DNA of 64,000 nucleotides, taken from assembly GCF_009811315.1 (NCBI RefSeq), contig NZ_BLID01000002.1, positions 47,831-111,830 of the forward strand, in the 5' to 3' direction. The position numbers and the translations under genes were made by a program. Below the pieces are notes generated by a model. The model worked only from the letters and a program-made list of their open reading frames with translations, did no database searches and had not been told where the DNA came from. Numbering within the stretch: position 1 is the stretch's first letter; each line of letters starts with the position of its first letter. The DNA comes from Vibrio atypicus. GTDB taxonomy: Bacteria > Pseudomonadota > Gammaproteobacteria > Enterobacterales > Vibrionaceae. This document shows positions 1-11,186 of this stretch, piece after piece.

Positions 1-78
1 GTCGGAGAGACTTGAACTCTCACACCTTGCGGCGCCAGAACCTAAATCTGGTGCGTCTACCAATTCCGCCACGACCGC
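1..78 (-). tRNA. tRNA-Leu (anticodon UAG), 3' end cut by window edge
   Basis: The reverse complement folds as a class II leucine tRNA. The anticodon loop TTTAGGT lies in a CCAGA/TCTGG stem, giving UAG, and the T arm GAGTTCAAGTCTC is present. The acceptor 5' strand GCGGTC is at 73-78. The last acceptor bases and CCA lie outside the window. It is identical to the complete copy at 432-516 over the shared length. It is the last visible gene of the tRNA operon read from about 680 leftward. Confidence 0.95.
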
Positions 79-150
79 ATCTTGAATCTATCTAAATCAT
101 TACTGATTAATTGGTAAAAACCAGTAATGTTCCCTTTTCAGGGGAGTAAA

Positions 151-227
151 TGGTGGCTACGACGGGATTCGAACCTGTGACCCCATCATTATGAGTGATG
201 TGCTCTAACCAGCTGAGCTACGTAGCC
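151..227 (-). tRNA. tRNA-Met (elongator, anticodon CAU)
   Basis: The reverse complement gives GGCTACG acceptor, D arm AGCTCAGCTGGTTAGAGC, anticodon loop CTCATAA in a CATCA/TGATG stem, T arm and encoded CCA. The sequence is close to E. coli metT/metU, the elongator methionine tRNA. It is identical to the second copy at 554-630. Confidence 0.95.
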
Positions 228-305
228 ATCTTTTTGAGCGAGACAATATAAACCTTCGCGCTCTATGTGACAACCCTTTTTGTTAAAGGACTCTCACTTT
301 GAATA

Positions 306-380
306 TGGCAGGTCTACCTGGATTCGAACCAGGGAATGGCGGCATCAAAAGCCGCTGCCTTACCGCTTGGCGATAGACCT
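306..380 (-). tRNA. tRNA-Gln (anticodon UUG)
   Basis: The reverse complement shows acceptor AGGTCTA pairing with TAGACCT, D arm typical of glutamine tRNA (TCGCCAAGCGGTAAGGC), anticodon loop TTTTGAT giving UUG, T arm GGTTCGAATCC and encoded CCA. It lies in the middle of the Met-Leu-Gln-Met-Leu cluster, which resembles the E. coli metT-leuW-glnU cluster. Confidence 0.95.
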
Positions 381-431
381 GCAGGCGATAACCGTAAAGA
401 TTACCTTTCTTCTTTATTAGAAGAGAAAACA

Positions 432-516
432 TGGTGCGGTCGGAGAGACTTGAACTCTCACACCTTGCGGCGCCAGAACCTAAATCTGGTGCGTCTACCA
501 ATTCCGCCACGACCGC
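432..516 (-). tRNA. tRNA-Leu (anticodon UAG)
   Basis: Complete class II leucine tRNA: acceptor GCGGTCG with CGACCGC, long variable arm, anticodon UAG and encoded CCA. It is the second identical copy in the operon. Confidence 0.95.
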
Positions 517-553
517 ATCTATTCCTAACAACTTTCGAAAAAGTGTTTAGGAA

Positions 554-630
554 TGGTGGCTACGACGGGATTCGAACCTGTGACCCCATCATTATGAGTG
601 ATGTGCTCTAACCAGCTGAGCTACGTAGCC
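554..630 (-). tRNA. tRNA-Met (elongator, anticodon CAU)
   Basis: First gene of the tRNA operon in the direction of transcription. It is identical to the copy at 151-227, with anticodon loop CTCATAA and encoded CCA. Confidence 0.95.
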
Positions 631-686
631 ATTACCATGTTTTGTGCTCTCGACAACTTGTTGCCTTATCGTCGGGAACGGCGCGC

Positions 687-715
687 ATTATGCGAAGTTG
701 AGTGAGATCCGTCAA
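687..715 (-). promoter_or_regulatory. sigma-70 promoter of the tRNA operon
   Basis: Read on the minus strand: -35 TTGACG, a 17-bp spacer and -10 CATAAT, followed by a G/C-rich discriminator (GCGCGCC). That discriminator is typical of stringently controlled stable-RNA promoters. The first tRNA begins about 55 bases downstream. Confidence 0.8.
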
Positions 716-853
716 CAGTTTTTTTGAATAAATTGGCCAAAACGGCTCGTTCGGTTTCTTTTTAGACAAAGAGGCGTGTTAATGGGCGAAAACCGATAAC
801 AAAATGACATTCATTTAGGAGCTTTAGTAATCGAAGATTTATTGAATAATAAA

Positions 854-878
854 AAAGCCAGCATTTCTGCTGGCTTTT
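854..878 (-). terminator. Rho-independent terminator after ychF
   Basis: Hairpin AAAAGCCAGCA / TGCTGGCTTTT with a four-base loop. The A run on the plus-strand side becomes the U tail for the minus-strand ychF transcript. Confidence 0.85.
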
Positions 879-901
879 AAACTCAATGACTTGAGTGAGA
901 A

Positions 902-1993
902 TTATACGTTGAAGCGGAAGTGAACAACATCGCCATCTTTAACGATGTATTCTTTGCCTTCTAGACGCCATTTACCTGCGTCTTTTGCACCACTTTCACC
1001 GCTGTATTGAATAAAATCGTCGTAACCAACAACTTCAGCACGGATGAAGCCTTTCTCGAAGTCAGTGTGGATCTTACCTGCTGCTTGTGGTGCGGTTGCA
1101 CCAACAGGGATTGTCCAAGCGCGTACTTCTTTAACACCAGCAGTGAAGTAAGTGTGAAGAGTTAGTAGCTCGTAACCTGAACGAATTACGCGGTTAAGAC
1201 CCGGCTCTTCGATACCCATGTCTGCAAGGAACTCTTCGCGATCTTCGTCATCAAGCTCAGATAGCTCAGATTCGATTGCCGCACATACCGCAACAACAAC
1301 GTTGTTTTCTTTTTCAGCGTACTCACGAACTGCATCTAGATATGGGTTGTCTTCGAAGCCATCTTCATTCACGTTCGCGATGTACATAGTAGGCTTAAGT
1401 GTTAGGAAGTTTAGGTAACCGATCGCAGCCAATTCTTCTTTTGATAACTCAAGAGTACGAGCCATACCACCTTCAGTTAGAACCGGAAGTAGTTTCTCTA
1501 GAACTGTCAGTTCAAATTTAGCGTCTTTATCGCCGCCTTTTGCTTTCTTAGCGTTACGCTGAATTGCGCGCTCACAAGAATCTAAGTCAGCTAGGGCAAG
1601 CTCAAGGTTGATCACTTCGATATCTTCGATTGGTGATACTTTACCTGCTACGTGAACAATGTTTTCATTTTCAAAACAACGTACAACGTGGCCGATCGCA
1701 TCAGTTTCACGGATATTAGCTAGGAATTTGTTACCTAGACCTTCACCTTTAGATGCACCAGCTACAAGACCAGCAATGTCAACGAATTCCATTGTTGTTG
1801 GTAGCACTTTCTGTGGGTTAACGATTTTCGCTAGGGCATCTAGACGAAGATCTGGCACAGGTACTACGCCTGTGTTTGGCTCGATAGTACAGAACGGGAA
1901 GTTTGCTGCTTCGATACCCGCTTTAGTTAGTGCGTTAAACAGAGTTGATTTACCAACGTTTGGTAGGCCAACGATGCCACATTTGAAACCCAT
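902..1993 (-). CDS. ychF: YchF, Obg-family redox-regulated ATPase
   Basis: Obg-related P-loop ATPase that binds ribosomes and influences translation fidelity and oxidative stress in the cytoplasm. The G1 loop GLPNVGKST is at residues 9-17 and G3 is [10 protein letters not shown]. The G4 motif reads NVNE instead of NKxD, the known basis for ATP over GTP preference in this family. A C-terminal TGS domain is visible (last about 90 residues). The start at 1993 gives 363 residues, the E. coli length; a longer frame to 2053 overlaps pth. It lies 10 bases after pth, the usual pth-ychF pair, and is followed by its own terminator. Confidence 0.96.
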   Translation of the reverse strand: MGFKCGIVGLPNVGKSTLFNALTKAGIEAANFPFCTIEPNTGVVPVPDLRLDALAKIVNPQKVLPTTMEFVDIAGLVAGASKGEGLGNKFLANIRETDAIGHVVRCFENENIVHVAGKVSPIEDIEVINLELALADLDSCERAIQRNAKKAKGGDKDAKFELTVLEKLLPVLTEGGMARTLELSKEELAAIGYLNFLTLKPTMYIANVNEDGFEDNPYLDAVREYAEKENNVVVAVCAAIESELSELDDEDREEFLADMGIEEPGLNRVIRSGYELLTLHTYFTAGVKEVRAWTIPVGATAPQAAGKIHTDFEKGFIRAEVVGYDDFIQYSGESGAKDAGKWRLEGKEYIVKDGDVVHFRFNV

Positions 1994-2003
1994 GATAATA
2001 ACC

Positions 2004-2594
2004 TTATTCAGCTTTGAACGTGTGTAGACGATTTTGTGCTTTTGATAGCCCATCCTTAATAAGAATGTCTAAACAGCGGACTGATTCATCTGCTGCGGCA
2101 TCAAGAAGCTCTTGCTCTTTTGCAGGGGCTTTACCAAGCACAAAACCTGCTACTTTATCTTTGTGTCCAGGATGGCCAATACCAATCCTTAGACGATAAA
2201 AATCTTTGCAATTGCCAAGTTTACTTATGGTGTCGCGAAGGCCGTTGTGACCACCATGGCCACCGCCTTTCTTGAATTTAGCAACACCTGGGGGTAAATC
2301 CAGCTCATCGTGAGCAACCATGATCTCTTCTGGTTTGATTTGGTAAAACTTCGCTATAGCAGCGATCGCTTTGCCAGAAAGGTTCATAAAAGTTGTTGGG
2401 ATAAGCAGGCGAAGATCCTGACCATTCATCATGATGCGTCCTGTCATCCCAAAGAATTTAGCTTCATTCTTCAAGGTGATATTGTGGACGCGCGCGAGTT
2501 CTTCTACTACCCAAGCGCCGGCGTTATGGCGAGTTCTGGCATATTCAGGCCCTGGATTTGCCAGGCCGACAAGAAGTTTGATCTGTTGACTCAA
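2004..2594 (-). CDS. pth: Peptidyl-tRNA hydrolase
   Basis: Cleaves peptidyl-tRNA released by drop-off, recycling tRNA. The signature GLANPGPEY then TRHNAGAW carries the catalytic His (residue 23, equal to E. coli His20); HDELDLPPG supplies the Asp. No ATG fits. The start chosen is TTG at 2594, which follows a purine-rich AGAGAG stretch and yields 196 residues, matching family length. The longer frame to 2699 would run through the promoter and the prs terminator. First gene of a pth-ychF operon. Confidence 0.93.
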   Translation of the reverse strand: MSQQIKLLVGLANPGPEYARTRHNAGAWVVEELARVHNITLKNEAKFFGMTGRIMMNGQDLRLLIPTTFMNLSGKAIAAIAKFYQIKPEEIMVAHDELDLPPGVAKFKKGGGHGGHNGLRDTISKLGNCKDFYRLRIGIGHPGHKDKVAGFVLGKAPAKEQELLDAAADESVRCLDILIKDGLSKAQNRLHTFKAE

Positions 2595-2690
2595 GGTAAG
2601 GATCTCTCTTGGAATCTCAAAAAGCGCAGTATGATAGCACAGATTTCTCACCTCGGGCGAGGTGCGGATGAACTGAATTATGCGCAAATA

Positions 2691-2718
2691 AAAAAACACC
2701 CCAAGAAGGGGTGTTTTT
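2691..2718 (-). terminator. Rho-independent terminator after prs
   Basis: Hairpin AAAACACCCC / GGGGTGTTTT with loop AAGA-like, T run on both strands. It ends the prs transcript before the pth promoter region. Confidence 0.85.
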
Positions 2719-2740
2719 GAAGTCGTTACTAATCTTGAGA

Positions 2741-3685
2741 TTAGTTGAACATTGCAGAGATAGACTCTTCGTTGCTAATACGACGAATTGCTTCTGCAAG
2801 CATGCGAGATAGGCTTAGTGTCGTTACTTTACCTGTCGCTTCCATCTCTTTAGACATAGTGATTGAGTCAGTGACGATCACTTGGTCTAGTACTGAATTT
2901 CCGATGTTTTCTGCAGCATTGCCAGAGAATACAGCGTGAGTTGCGTAAGCGAATACACGCTTAGCACCGCGCTCTTTAAGAGCTTCAGCTGCTTTACATA
3001 GCGTACCACCTGTATCGATCATGTCGTCAACGATCACACAGTCGCGACCTTCAACATCACCGATTAGGTTCATTACTTCAGAAACGTTAGCACGTGGACG
3101 GCGCTTATCAACGATAGCAATATCGATATCGCCTAGTGCTTTTGCTGTTGCGCGAGCACGAACAACACCACCTAGGTCAGGAGATACCACTACTGGGTTC
3201 TCTAAACCACGAGCTTGCATATCTTCAAGAAGCACTGGTGTACCGAAGATGTTATCTACAGGTACATCGAAGAAGCCTTGGATTTGCTCTGCGTGTAGGT
3301 CGATAGTTAGAACGCGGTCAACACCAACGTTAGAAAGGAAATCTGCAACAACTTTAGCAGTAATTGGCACACGAGCAGAGCGTACACGACGGTCTTGGCG
3401 AGCGTAGCCAAAGTAAGGGATAACTGCTGTAATACGGCCCGCTGAAGCGCGGCGCATTGCGTCAATCATCACTACAAGTTCCATCAGGTTGTCGTTAGTT
3501 GGTGCGCAGGTAGATTGGATGATGAAAACATCACTACCACGTACGTTTTCGTTGATTTGAACAGCGACTTCGCCGTCAGAAAAACGAGAAACAGTTGCAT
3601 CACCAAGAGAGATGTATAGACGATCAGCAATACGTTGGGCTAGTTCAGGTGTAGCGTTACCAGCAAATAGCTTCATATCAGGCAC
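2741..3685 (-). CDS. prs: Ribose-phosphate pyrophosphokinase (PRPP synthetase)
   Basis: Makes PRPP from ribose 5-phosphate and ATP for purine, pyrimidine, histidine, tryptophan and NAD synthesis. The 314-residue product begins with the family start [16 protein letters not shown]. It contains [16 protein letters not shown] (ATP-contacting flexible loop), [14 protein letters not shown] and the PRPP-binding DDMIDTGGT. The start codon is GTG (3683-3685). It sits between ispE upstream (29-base gap) and its terminator, the usual lolB-ispE-prs arrangement. Confidence 0.97.
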   Translation of the reverse strand: MPDMKLFAGNATPELAQRIADRLYISLGDATVSRFSDGEVAVQINENVRGSDVFIIQSTCAPTNDNLMELVVMIDAMRRASAGRITAVIPYFGYARQDRRVRSARVPITAKVVADFLSNVGVDRVLTIDLHAEQIQGFFDVPVDNIFGTPVLLEDMQARGLENPVVVSPDLGGVVRARATAKALGDIDIAIVDKRRPRANVSEVMNLIGDVEGRDCVIVDDMIDTGGTLCKAAEALKERGAKRVFAYATHAVFSGNAAENIGNSVLDQVIVTDSITMSKEMEATGKVTTLSLSRMLAEAIRRISNEESISAMFN

Positions 3686-3714
3686 GGTGGAAACCTCAGG
3701 GTTGCGTCCAGTTT

Positions 3715-4587
3715 TTAGATAGATTGTTTGTGGGCTAAGCGGTACTTAGCCAAGGTCTCATGTAAAGGTGAAAGATTTCGCCCTTTAGCTACGAAAGCAG
3801 AGACATTGTCAGAAAGTGTTTCGAGGACGTTTTGAGCGTCTTTTTTGCTGGAAAATTCAGCAAAAACGCAAGATCCGGTCCCCGTCAATCTTGACGGCGC
3901 GTATTGTAGCAGCCAAGAAAGTTGCTTATCAACCTCTTGGTACAGCATTCGAACAATTTTTTCGCAATCGTTTCCGTAATCGCTGTCAAGAAGTGTTGCC
4001 AGCTCTCGCTTCGGCGTATTTCGAGTTAAATCAGGATGTGTGAATATGTCGACAGTTGCAATGCTCACATTTGGTCGAACAACAAGATACCATTTCTCAT
4101 CTGGTGAGGCTTTTGTGAGTTTTTCACCCACCCCTTCAGCAAAAGCGGCAAAACCGCGAGTAAAGACAGGAACGTCGGCCCCCAGTTTTAGTCCGATGGC
4201 TGCTAACTCTTCATCAGACAGTTCTGTTTGCCATAAATAATTAAGAGCAACTAGTGCGGTAGCGGCATTGGAAGACCCTCCGCCAATACCTCCGCCCATC
4301 GGTAGCACTTTGTTTATTTCGATATGTGCCCCTTGCTGACAGCCCGACTGTTTTTGCAATGCTGTCGCTGCTTTCCAGATAAGATTGTCTTCCAGTGCGA
4401 CTCCGGGAATAGCCGGTGTTAGGGTAATGTCACCACTTTCATTGGCGGTGATGGCGAGATCGTCACCATGATCTAGGAATTGGAATAAAGTTTGGAGTTC
4501 GTGATAACCGTTCTCTTGTCGACCCGTAATGTAGAGAAATAGGTTCAACTTCGCCGGAGAAGGCCAATGGGTGGTTTCAGAGATCAT
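3715..4587 (-). CDS. ispE: 4-diphosphocytidyl-2-C-methyl-D-erythritol kinase
   Basis: GHMP kinase of the MEP isoprenoid pathway that phosphorylates the 2-hydroxyl of CDP-methylerythritol. N-terminal [16 protein letters not shown] and the ATP-binding loop [14 protein letters not shown] are clear. The start at 4587 (MISETTHW) gives 290 residues, close to the E. coli 283. It overlaps the lolB stop by one base (TAATG), so the two are translationally coupled. Confidence 0.95.
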   Translation of the reverse strand: MISETTHWPSPAKLNLFLYITGRQENGYHELQTLFQFLDHGDDLAITANESGDITLTPAIPGVALEDNLIWKAATALQKQSGCQQGAHIEINKVLPMGGGIGGGSSNAATALVALNYLWQTELSDEELAAIGLKLGADVPVFTRGFAAFAEGVGEKLTKASPDEKWYLVVRPNVSIATVDIFTHPDLTRNTPKRELATLLDSDYGNDCEKIVRMLYQEVDKQLSWLLQYAPSRLTGTGSCVFAEFSSKKDAQNVLETLSDNVSAFVAKGRNLSPLHETLAKYRLAHKQSI

Positions 4588-5201
4588 TAATTCAAATCCC
4601 ACTTAGAAATAACAATATTGATAGAAGTCTTGTCTTGTTTTAGCTTCATTTTTTGCGGTAAAGGTAAAACAACGCCGTCAAGCTGAACATCTTTATAGTT
4701 GAGGTACTCAAGTTGCCATAGTTGCCCGTTCATTTGCTTGTTTAATGTGGCTAAGGTATTGGTATCGTTTAGCTGGTAGCCGTCGGCTTCAGTAGGCTTT
4801 CCAAGTAGCCAATCATTGAGCTGCTCAACAGGAATAGTTAAACCAGTCAGTTGGTAAATCAGTGCGTCAGCATTAGGTGAAGAGAGCTTTTGGCCATCAT
4901 AAGTTTCGACGCTCGCACCTGAAGGGGTTATTTTCATGTTAAGTGCGGTTTGTCCGAGGAAGGTCGTCATTCGTAGGTGGCTGGCTTTTGGCGCGTGTTG
5001 CCATTGAAAATTGAGCGATTGGCGTTGTTCTGGCGAAATGTAGCCTAACTTTCCGTTGGATTGATACTCAGAGATTGAAGCTAAGCGTTGCTGGTGGGTT
5101 TGCCATTCCACGTTCGTGGTGCTGGTTTCGATGCTGGCACAGCCGGATAAAACGACAGCACTTAGCATACAAATCCAAAGAGGGCGAAAATTCGTCATCA
5201 T
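4587..5201 (-). CDS. lolB: Outer-membrane lipoprotein receptor LolB
   Basis: Receives lipoproteins from LolA and inserts them into the outer membrane. The N terminus [21 protein letters not shown] is a lipoprotein signal with lipobox LSGC. The residue after the Cys is Ala, compatible with outer-membrane sorting. The frame extends upstream to 5276, but that extension would put about 25 residues before the signal peptide, so the ATG at 5201 (or 5198) is preferred, giving about 204 residues. It is divergent from hemA, as in E. coli, and coupled to ispE. Confidence 0.9.
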   Translation of the reverse strand: MMTNFRPLWICMLSAVVLSGCASIETSTTNVEWQTHQQRLASISEYQSNGKLGYISPEQRQSLNFQWQHAPKASHLRMTTFLGQTALNMKITPSGASVETYDGQKLSSPNADALIYQLTGLTIPVEQLNDWLLGKPTEADGYQLNDTNTLATLNKQMNGQLWQLEYLNYKDVQLDGVVLPLPQKMKLKQDKTSINIVISKWDLN

Positions 5202-5362
5202 TGCGGGTATTTTGTCCAATTTATGCCTTGCGTTGGGCCTCACTATATCACTGAAATCACGAACTAATGAAAACATATCCCTAATACCCTTTAATTAAAT
5301 TGGGCCATCAAGTAAAATTCCGATCTTATTTATCCACATCTGATTCAGAGAACTCGCGATAC

Positions 5363-6619
5363 ATGTCTTTGCTTGCTATAGGTATCAATCATAATACGGC
5401 CTCGGTTGAACTGCGTGAAAAAGTTGCCTTTGGACCGGAGAAGTTACCTGAAGCGCTGAAGCAGCTCAGTGAAAACCCGATAGTTAACGGTAGTGTTATC
5501 GTTTCTACGTGTAACCGCACTGAGGTTTACTGCGACGTGAAAGGGGCGGGGAAAAGTAAAATCATTGACTGGCTGTCTCAGTTCCATGAGGTGAGCCAAG
5601 AAGCCCTGAAACCAAGTATTTACACTTATGAAGAACAAGCCGCAATACGCCACCTAATGCGCGTTTCATGCGGTTTGGACTCTTTGGTCCTCGGTGAACC
5701 GCAGATTCTTGGTCAGGTAAAACAAGCGTATTCAGATGCGCGTGAAGGAAAAGCCGTCGATTCGGCAATGGAAAAATTATTCCAGAAGACCTTTTCAGTG
5801 GCAAAACGTGTACGAACAGAAACTGACATTGGTGGTAATGCCGTCTCTGTGGCCTATGCAGCCTGTACGCTAGCCAAACATATTTTTGAATCACTTGAAG
5901 ATTCGACGGTATTGCTTGTTGGTGCCGGAGAGACGATTGAGTTAGTTGCGAAGCACCTCGCAGCTAATGGGTGTAAGAAAATGATTGTTGCTAACCGAAC
6001 TAAAGAGCGTGCAATGCCGCTTGCAGAGGAGTTTGGCGCGCACATTATTGGATTGCCAGAAATCCCAGATCATCTTGCTCGAGCGGATATCGTGATCAGC
6101 TCCACCGCCAGCCCATTGCCAATTATTGGTAAAGGCATGGTCGAAACGGCCCTTAAAGCAAGACGATTCCAGCCAATACTCTTGGTGGATATCGCAGTCC
6201 CTCGTGATATTGAATCGCAAGTGGGTGAGCTCAATGATGCTTATCTCTATACCGTTGATGATCTTCAATCGATTGTAGACAGTAATATTGAGCAGCGAAA
6301 AATTGAAGCGATTCAAGCGGAAGCCATCGTCAGTGAAGAAAGTGCTGCGTTTATGACGTGGCTACGTTCGTTGCAAGCTGTCGATAGCATTCGAGATTAT
6401 CGACGCAGTGCTGACGACATTCGCACTGAGTTATTGAACAAAAGTATCCAGTCTCTTGCTGCCGGAGCCGATCCTGAAAAGGTGATGTTAGAGCTAAGTA
6501 ATAAGCTGACTAACAAACTCATTCATGCTCCAACCCGAGCATTGCAAAGTGCAGCAGAACAAGGCGAGCCTGCTAAGCTCGCTATCATTAGACAAAGTTT
6601 AGGTCTAGATGACGCTTAA
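5363..6619 (+). CDS. hemA: Glutamyl-tRNA reductase
   Basis: First committed step of C5 tetrapyrrole synthesis: reduces glutamyl-tRNA to glutamate-1-semialdehyde with NADPH. The start at 5363 ([15 protein letters not shown]) gives 418 residues, the E. coli length; a longer frame from 5300 is not supported. The active-site Cys50 lies in VSTCNRTE. The NADPH-binding fold shows [16 protein letters not shown], and a C-terminal helical dimerisation domain follows. It is followed by prfA after 47 bases, a conserved hemA-prfA-prmC order. Confidence 0.97.
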   Translation: MSLLAIGINHNTASVELREKVAFGPEKLPEALKQLSENPIVNGSVIVSTCNRTEVYCDVKGAGKSKIIDWLSQFHEVSQEALKPSIYTYEEQAAIRHLMRVSCGLDSLVLGEPQILGQVKQAYSDAREGKAVDSAMEKLFQKTFSVAKRVRTETDIGGNAVSVAYAACTLAKHIFESLEDSTVLLVGAGETIELVAKHLAANGCKKMIVANRTKERAMPLAEEFGAHIIGLPEIPDHLARADIVISSTASPLPIIGKGMVETALKARRFQPILLVDIAVPRDIESQVGELNDAYLYTVDDLQSIVDSNIEQRKIEAIQAEAIVSEESAAFMTWLRSLQAVDSIRDYRRSADDIRTELLNKSIQSLAAGADPEKVMLELSNKLTNKLIHAPTRALQSAAEQGEPAKLAIIRQSLGLDDA

Positions 6620-6666
6620 TCTGAGCGTGTCAGACTTCGAATTACGAACCTGAGTTAAATAAAACT

Positions 6667-7755
6667 ATGAAAGCCTCGATTCTAACTAAGCTAGAAACAC
6701 TGGTTGAGCGTTACGAAGAAGTTCAACACCTGCTTGGTGACCCAGATGTTATTGGTGACCAAGATAAATTCCGTGCATTGTCAAAAGAGTACTCTCAACT
6801 AGAGGAAGTGACGAAGTGTTTCCAAGCTTATCAACAAGCGCAAGATGATCTTGTTGCTGCTGAAGAGATGGCGAAAGAAGACGACGCAGAAATGCGTGAA
6901 ATGGCGGAAGAAGAAATCAAAGAAGCGAAAGAAGCCATTGAACGTCTTACTGATGAGCTGCAAATTTTGCTGCTACCAAAAGATCCAAATGACGATCGTA
7001 ACTGTTTCCTAGAAATTCGTGCTGGTGCGGGCGGTGATGAAGCGGGTATTTTCGCTGGTGACTTATTCCGTATGTACAGCAAGTTCGCTGAGAAGAAAGG
7101 CTGGCGTGTGGAAGTGATGTCTTCTAACGAGTCTGAGCACGGCGGTTACAAGGAGATGATCGCTAAAGTGAGCGGTGATGGTGCTTACGGCGTGCTTAAG
7201 TTTGAGTCTGGCGGTCACCGCGTACAACGCGTTCCTGCGACAGAATCTCAAGGCCGCGTTCACACTTCAGCATGTACGGTTGCAGTCATGGCGGAGATTC
7301 CAGAAGCGGAAATTCCAGAAATTAAAGCTGCTGATCTAAAAATCGATACTTTCCGTGCGTCAGGCGCGGGTGGTCAGCACGTTAACACCACGGACTCTGC
7401 TATTCGTATTACTCACTTACCGACAGGTACTGTGGTTGAGTGTCAGGACGAGCGTTCACAGCATAAGAACAAAGCAAAAGCGATGGCGGTTCTTGCTGCG
7501 CGTATTATTCAAGCAGAAGAAGCAAAACGTGCTGCTGAAGTGTCGGATACCCGCCGTAACCTATTAGGTTCGGGTGACCGAAGTGACCGTATTCGTACAT
7601 ACAACTATCCGCAAGGTCGTGTTTCTGATCACCGCATCAACTTGACGATTTACCGCCTAAACGAAGTGATGGAAGGTGATTTGGCAAGTTTGGTTGATCC
7701 TGTGATTCAAGAGCACCAAGCGGATCAGTTAGCGGCACTTGCAGAGAACAACTAA
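6667..7755 (+). CDS. prfA: Peptide chain release factor 1
   Basis: Recognises UAA and UAG and triggers peptidyl-tRNA hydrolysis. The GGQ motif is in [13 protein letters not shown], the stop-codon anticodon tripeptide PAT in [10 protein letters not shown]. Length is 362 residues, against 360 in E. coli. Its Gln in GGQ is methylated by the product of the next gene, prmC, which follows within a few bases. Confidence 0.97.
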   Translation: MKASILTKLETLVERYEEVQHLLGDPDVIGDQDKFRALSKEYSQLEEVTKCFQAYQQAQDDLVAAEEMAKEDDAEMREMAEEEIKEAKEAIERLTDELQILLLPKDPNDDRNCFLEIRAGAGGDEAGIFAGDLFRMYSKFAEKKGWRVEVMSSNESEHGGYKEMIAKVSGDGAYGVLKFESGGHRVQRVPATESQGRVHTSACTVAVMAEIPEAEIPEIKAADLKIDTFRASGAGGQHVNTTDSAIRITHLPTGTVVECQDERSQHKNKAKAMAVLAARIIQAEEAKRAAEVSDTRRNLLGSGDRSDRIRTYNYPQGRVSDHRINLTIYRLNEVMEGDLASLVDPVIQEHQADQLAALAENN

Positions 7756-7758
7756 TTG

Positions 7759-8619
7759 ATGTCGGCTGAAAACAGTGTTGAAAACACACTAAAGAAAGCC
7801 GTCATGCAACTTCAGGAGAGCGGCAGTGATTCGCCCTCTCTTGATGCGGCGGTACTACTTTGCCATTCTCTAGACAAACCTCGCTCCTTTTTACTCACGT
7901 GGCCAGACAAAAAACTTGATGCTGAGCAATTGAATCAGTTTGAGTTGGTACTGTCTCGTCGATTGAAAGGTGAACCAGTCGCTTACATCGTGGGTGAACG
8001 AGAGTTCTGGTCTTTACCGCTGCAAGTGGCGCCAAGTACGCTTATTCCACGACCAGATACAGAACGACTTGTGGAAGTTGCTTTGGAAAAGGCGGTGGAA
8101 ATTCAAGGTGATATTCTAGATTTAGGCACCGGGACAGGTGCGATTGCATTAGCGTTGGCGTCAGAATTGCCAGCGCGTAAGGTGTGGGGTGTCGACCTTA
8201 AACCAGAAGCGCAACAATTAGCCAGTTCGAATGCTGAGAGACTGAATATTCGTAACTGTGAATTTCGTGCAGGCAGTTGGTTTGATCCCATTGATGCTGG
8301 TACGCAGTTTGCTTTGATTGTCTCTAATCCCCCTTATATCGAAAAAACGGACCCTCATTTATCACAAGGGGACGTTCGATTTGAGCCATTAAGTGCATTG
8401 GTGGCAGAAGACAATGGCTTGGCGGATATCAAGCATATCTCGAAGAATGCCATCGGTTACTTGCAGCCAGAAGGTTGGTTGATGTTCGAACACGGTTACG
8501 ATCAAGGTTCAGCAGTTCGCCAAATTTTACAATCACTTGGTTATCTCCAGGTGGAAACATTCAAGGATTACGGCAACAACGACCGCGTCACAGTAGGTCA
8601 ATGGCCGCAAAAGAATTAA
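7759..8619 (+). CDS. prmC: Release-factor glutamine N5-methyltransferase
   Basis: SAM-dependent methyltransferase that modifies the GGQ glutamine of RF1 and RF2. The SAM-binding loop DLGTGTGAIALALA and the catalytic NPPY (in SNPPYIEK) are present. An N-terminal helical substrate-binding domain precedes them. Start: TTG (7756) directly follows the prfA stop and ATG is one codon later; ATG is preferred, giving 286 residues. Translation is probably coupled to prfA. Confidence 0.95.
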   Translation: MSAENSVENTLKKAVMQLQESGSDSPSLDAAVLLCHSLDKPRSFLLTWPDKKLDAEQLNQFELVLSRRLKGEPVAYIVGEREFWSLPLQVAPSTLIPRPDTERLVEVALEKAVEIQGDILDLGTGTGAIALALASELPARKVWGVDLKPEAQQLASSNAERLNIRNCEFRAGSWFDPIDAGTQFALIVSNPPYIEKTDPHLSQGDVRFEPLSALVAEDNGLADIKHISKNAIGYLQPEGWLMFEHGYDQGSAVRQILQSLGYLQVETFKDYGNNDRVTVGQWPQKN

Positions 8620-8630
8620 GAGAATAAATC

Positions 8631-9014
8631 ATGTACGAAGGATTAAAACATTTCCATCTTCTTACTATTGCACTGAGCGCGACTTTGCTTTCTGTTCGTT
8701 ACGCATTGATGATGGCAAATTCAAAGATGTTGGATAAGAAATTTTTTAAAGTGTTTCCTCATATCAATGACACCTTCTTGTTGATCTCCGGTATCTACTT
8801 AATTGTCCTAACTGGGTTTATTCCATTTACGCCAGCAGCGCCTTGGTTAACAGAGAAGATTACTTGCGTACTGGCTTATATTGCATTGGGCTTTTTTGCC
8901 TTGAAGTTAGGTAAAAACAAGTTACTACGAACGTTTTCATTTTTCGGCGCACTAGGCTGGTTGGCAATGGCAGGTAAGATTGCTGTGAGCAAAACCCCGA
9001 TTCTATTTAGTTAA
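8631..9014 (+). CDS. SirB2-family membrane protein
   Basis: A 127-residue integral membrane protein with about four hydrophobic helices (residues about 10-27, 42-64, 70-90, 100-118). The N terminus MYEGLKHFHLLTIALSATL is typical of the SirB2 family. Its molecular function is not established. It sits between prmC and the SirB1 gene, the order usual in gammaproteobacteria, and is probably co-transcribed. Confidence 0.85.
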   Translation: MYEGLKHFHLLTIALSATLLSVRYALMMANSKMLDKKFFKVFPHINDTFLLISGIYLIVLTGFIPFTPAAPWLTEKITCVLAYIALGFFALKLGKNKLLRTFSFFGALGWLAMAGKIAVSKTPILFS

Positions 9015-9032
9015 TTTAGTAGGTCATCCATA

Positions 9033-10734
<1,702 letters not shown>

Positions 10735-10753
10735 GCTCCTTGTCAGTGATTAT

Positions 10754-10780
10754 AAAAGCCGGCATTTAGCCGGTTTTTTT
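10754..10780 (+). terminator. Rho-independent terminator after kdsA
   Basis: Hairpin AAAGCCGGC / GCCGGTTTTTTT with a short ATTTA-type loop and an eight-T tail, 20 bases after kdsA. Confidence 0.9.
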
Positions 10781-11186
10781 TATTTCTGTAATACTCAAAA
10801 ATAGTGGGGAAAATGGATGTTTCGATGAGTCATTGCAATGTTATAACATATCTATAACGCACTGAAAGTGAAAAGGAATTTTCTCTCGTTATCATAATCT
10901 GTTGAATGGTTAACCAAGTTCACAAATGACTCGAAAGCACATGAAAACGTTTGCTTGTGATCGTTTGATAAATGGGGTGCAACCTTGGCGATTTGTTACA
11001 CATTTAAACGTTTATTTAGGTGATCCATACGACATAAATATGAAAACGCTGTGTCAGGTAAATTAGGTTAATTTAAACTAGTTCAAGTTTTACTACTCTT
11101 TCGGTTTTTTTCCCCCGAATGTGTCTATTCATAAAGAGCAGTAAGAAAAAGCAGTGGAAATCCTAAAAAGTTCAAAAGGTATGACA
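10781..11186 (+). promoter_or_regulatory. Long leader / promoter region of nutA
   Basis: No convincing gene in either strand. The region is AT-rich. At 10941-10956 a PurR-like sequence shares the AAACGTTTGC core with the E. coli operator but not its flanks. A TGTGA half-site overlaps it (10956-10960). A small inverted repeat TTCGG...CCGAA lies near 11099-11118. These are weak matches; only the extra length of the region is certain. Confidence 0.35.

Noticed and set aside
283-531. Open frames across the tRNA cluster
   Set aside because: They cover tRNA-Gln and tRNA-Leu genes and are chance frames.
4040-4240. Plus-strand frame inside ispE
   Set aside because: Entirely within a conserved gene on the other strand, no ribosome-binding site.
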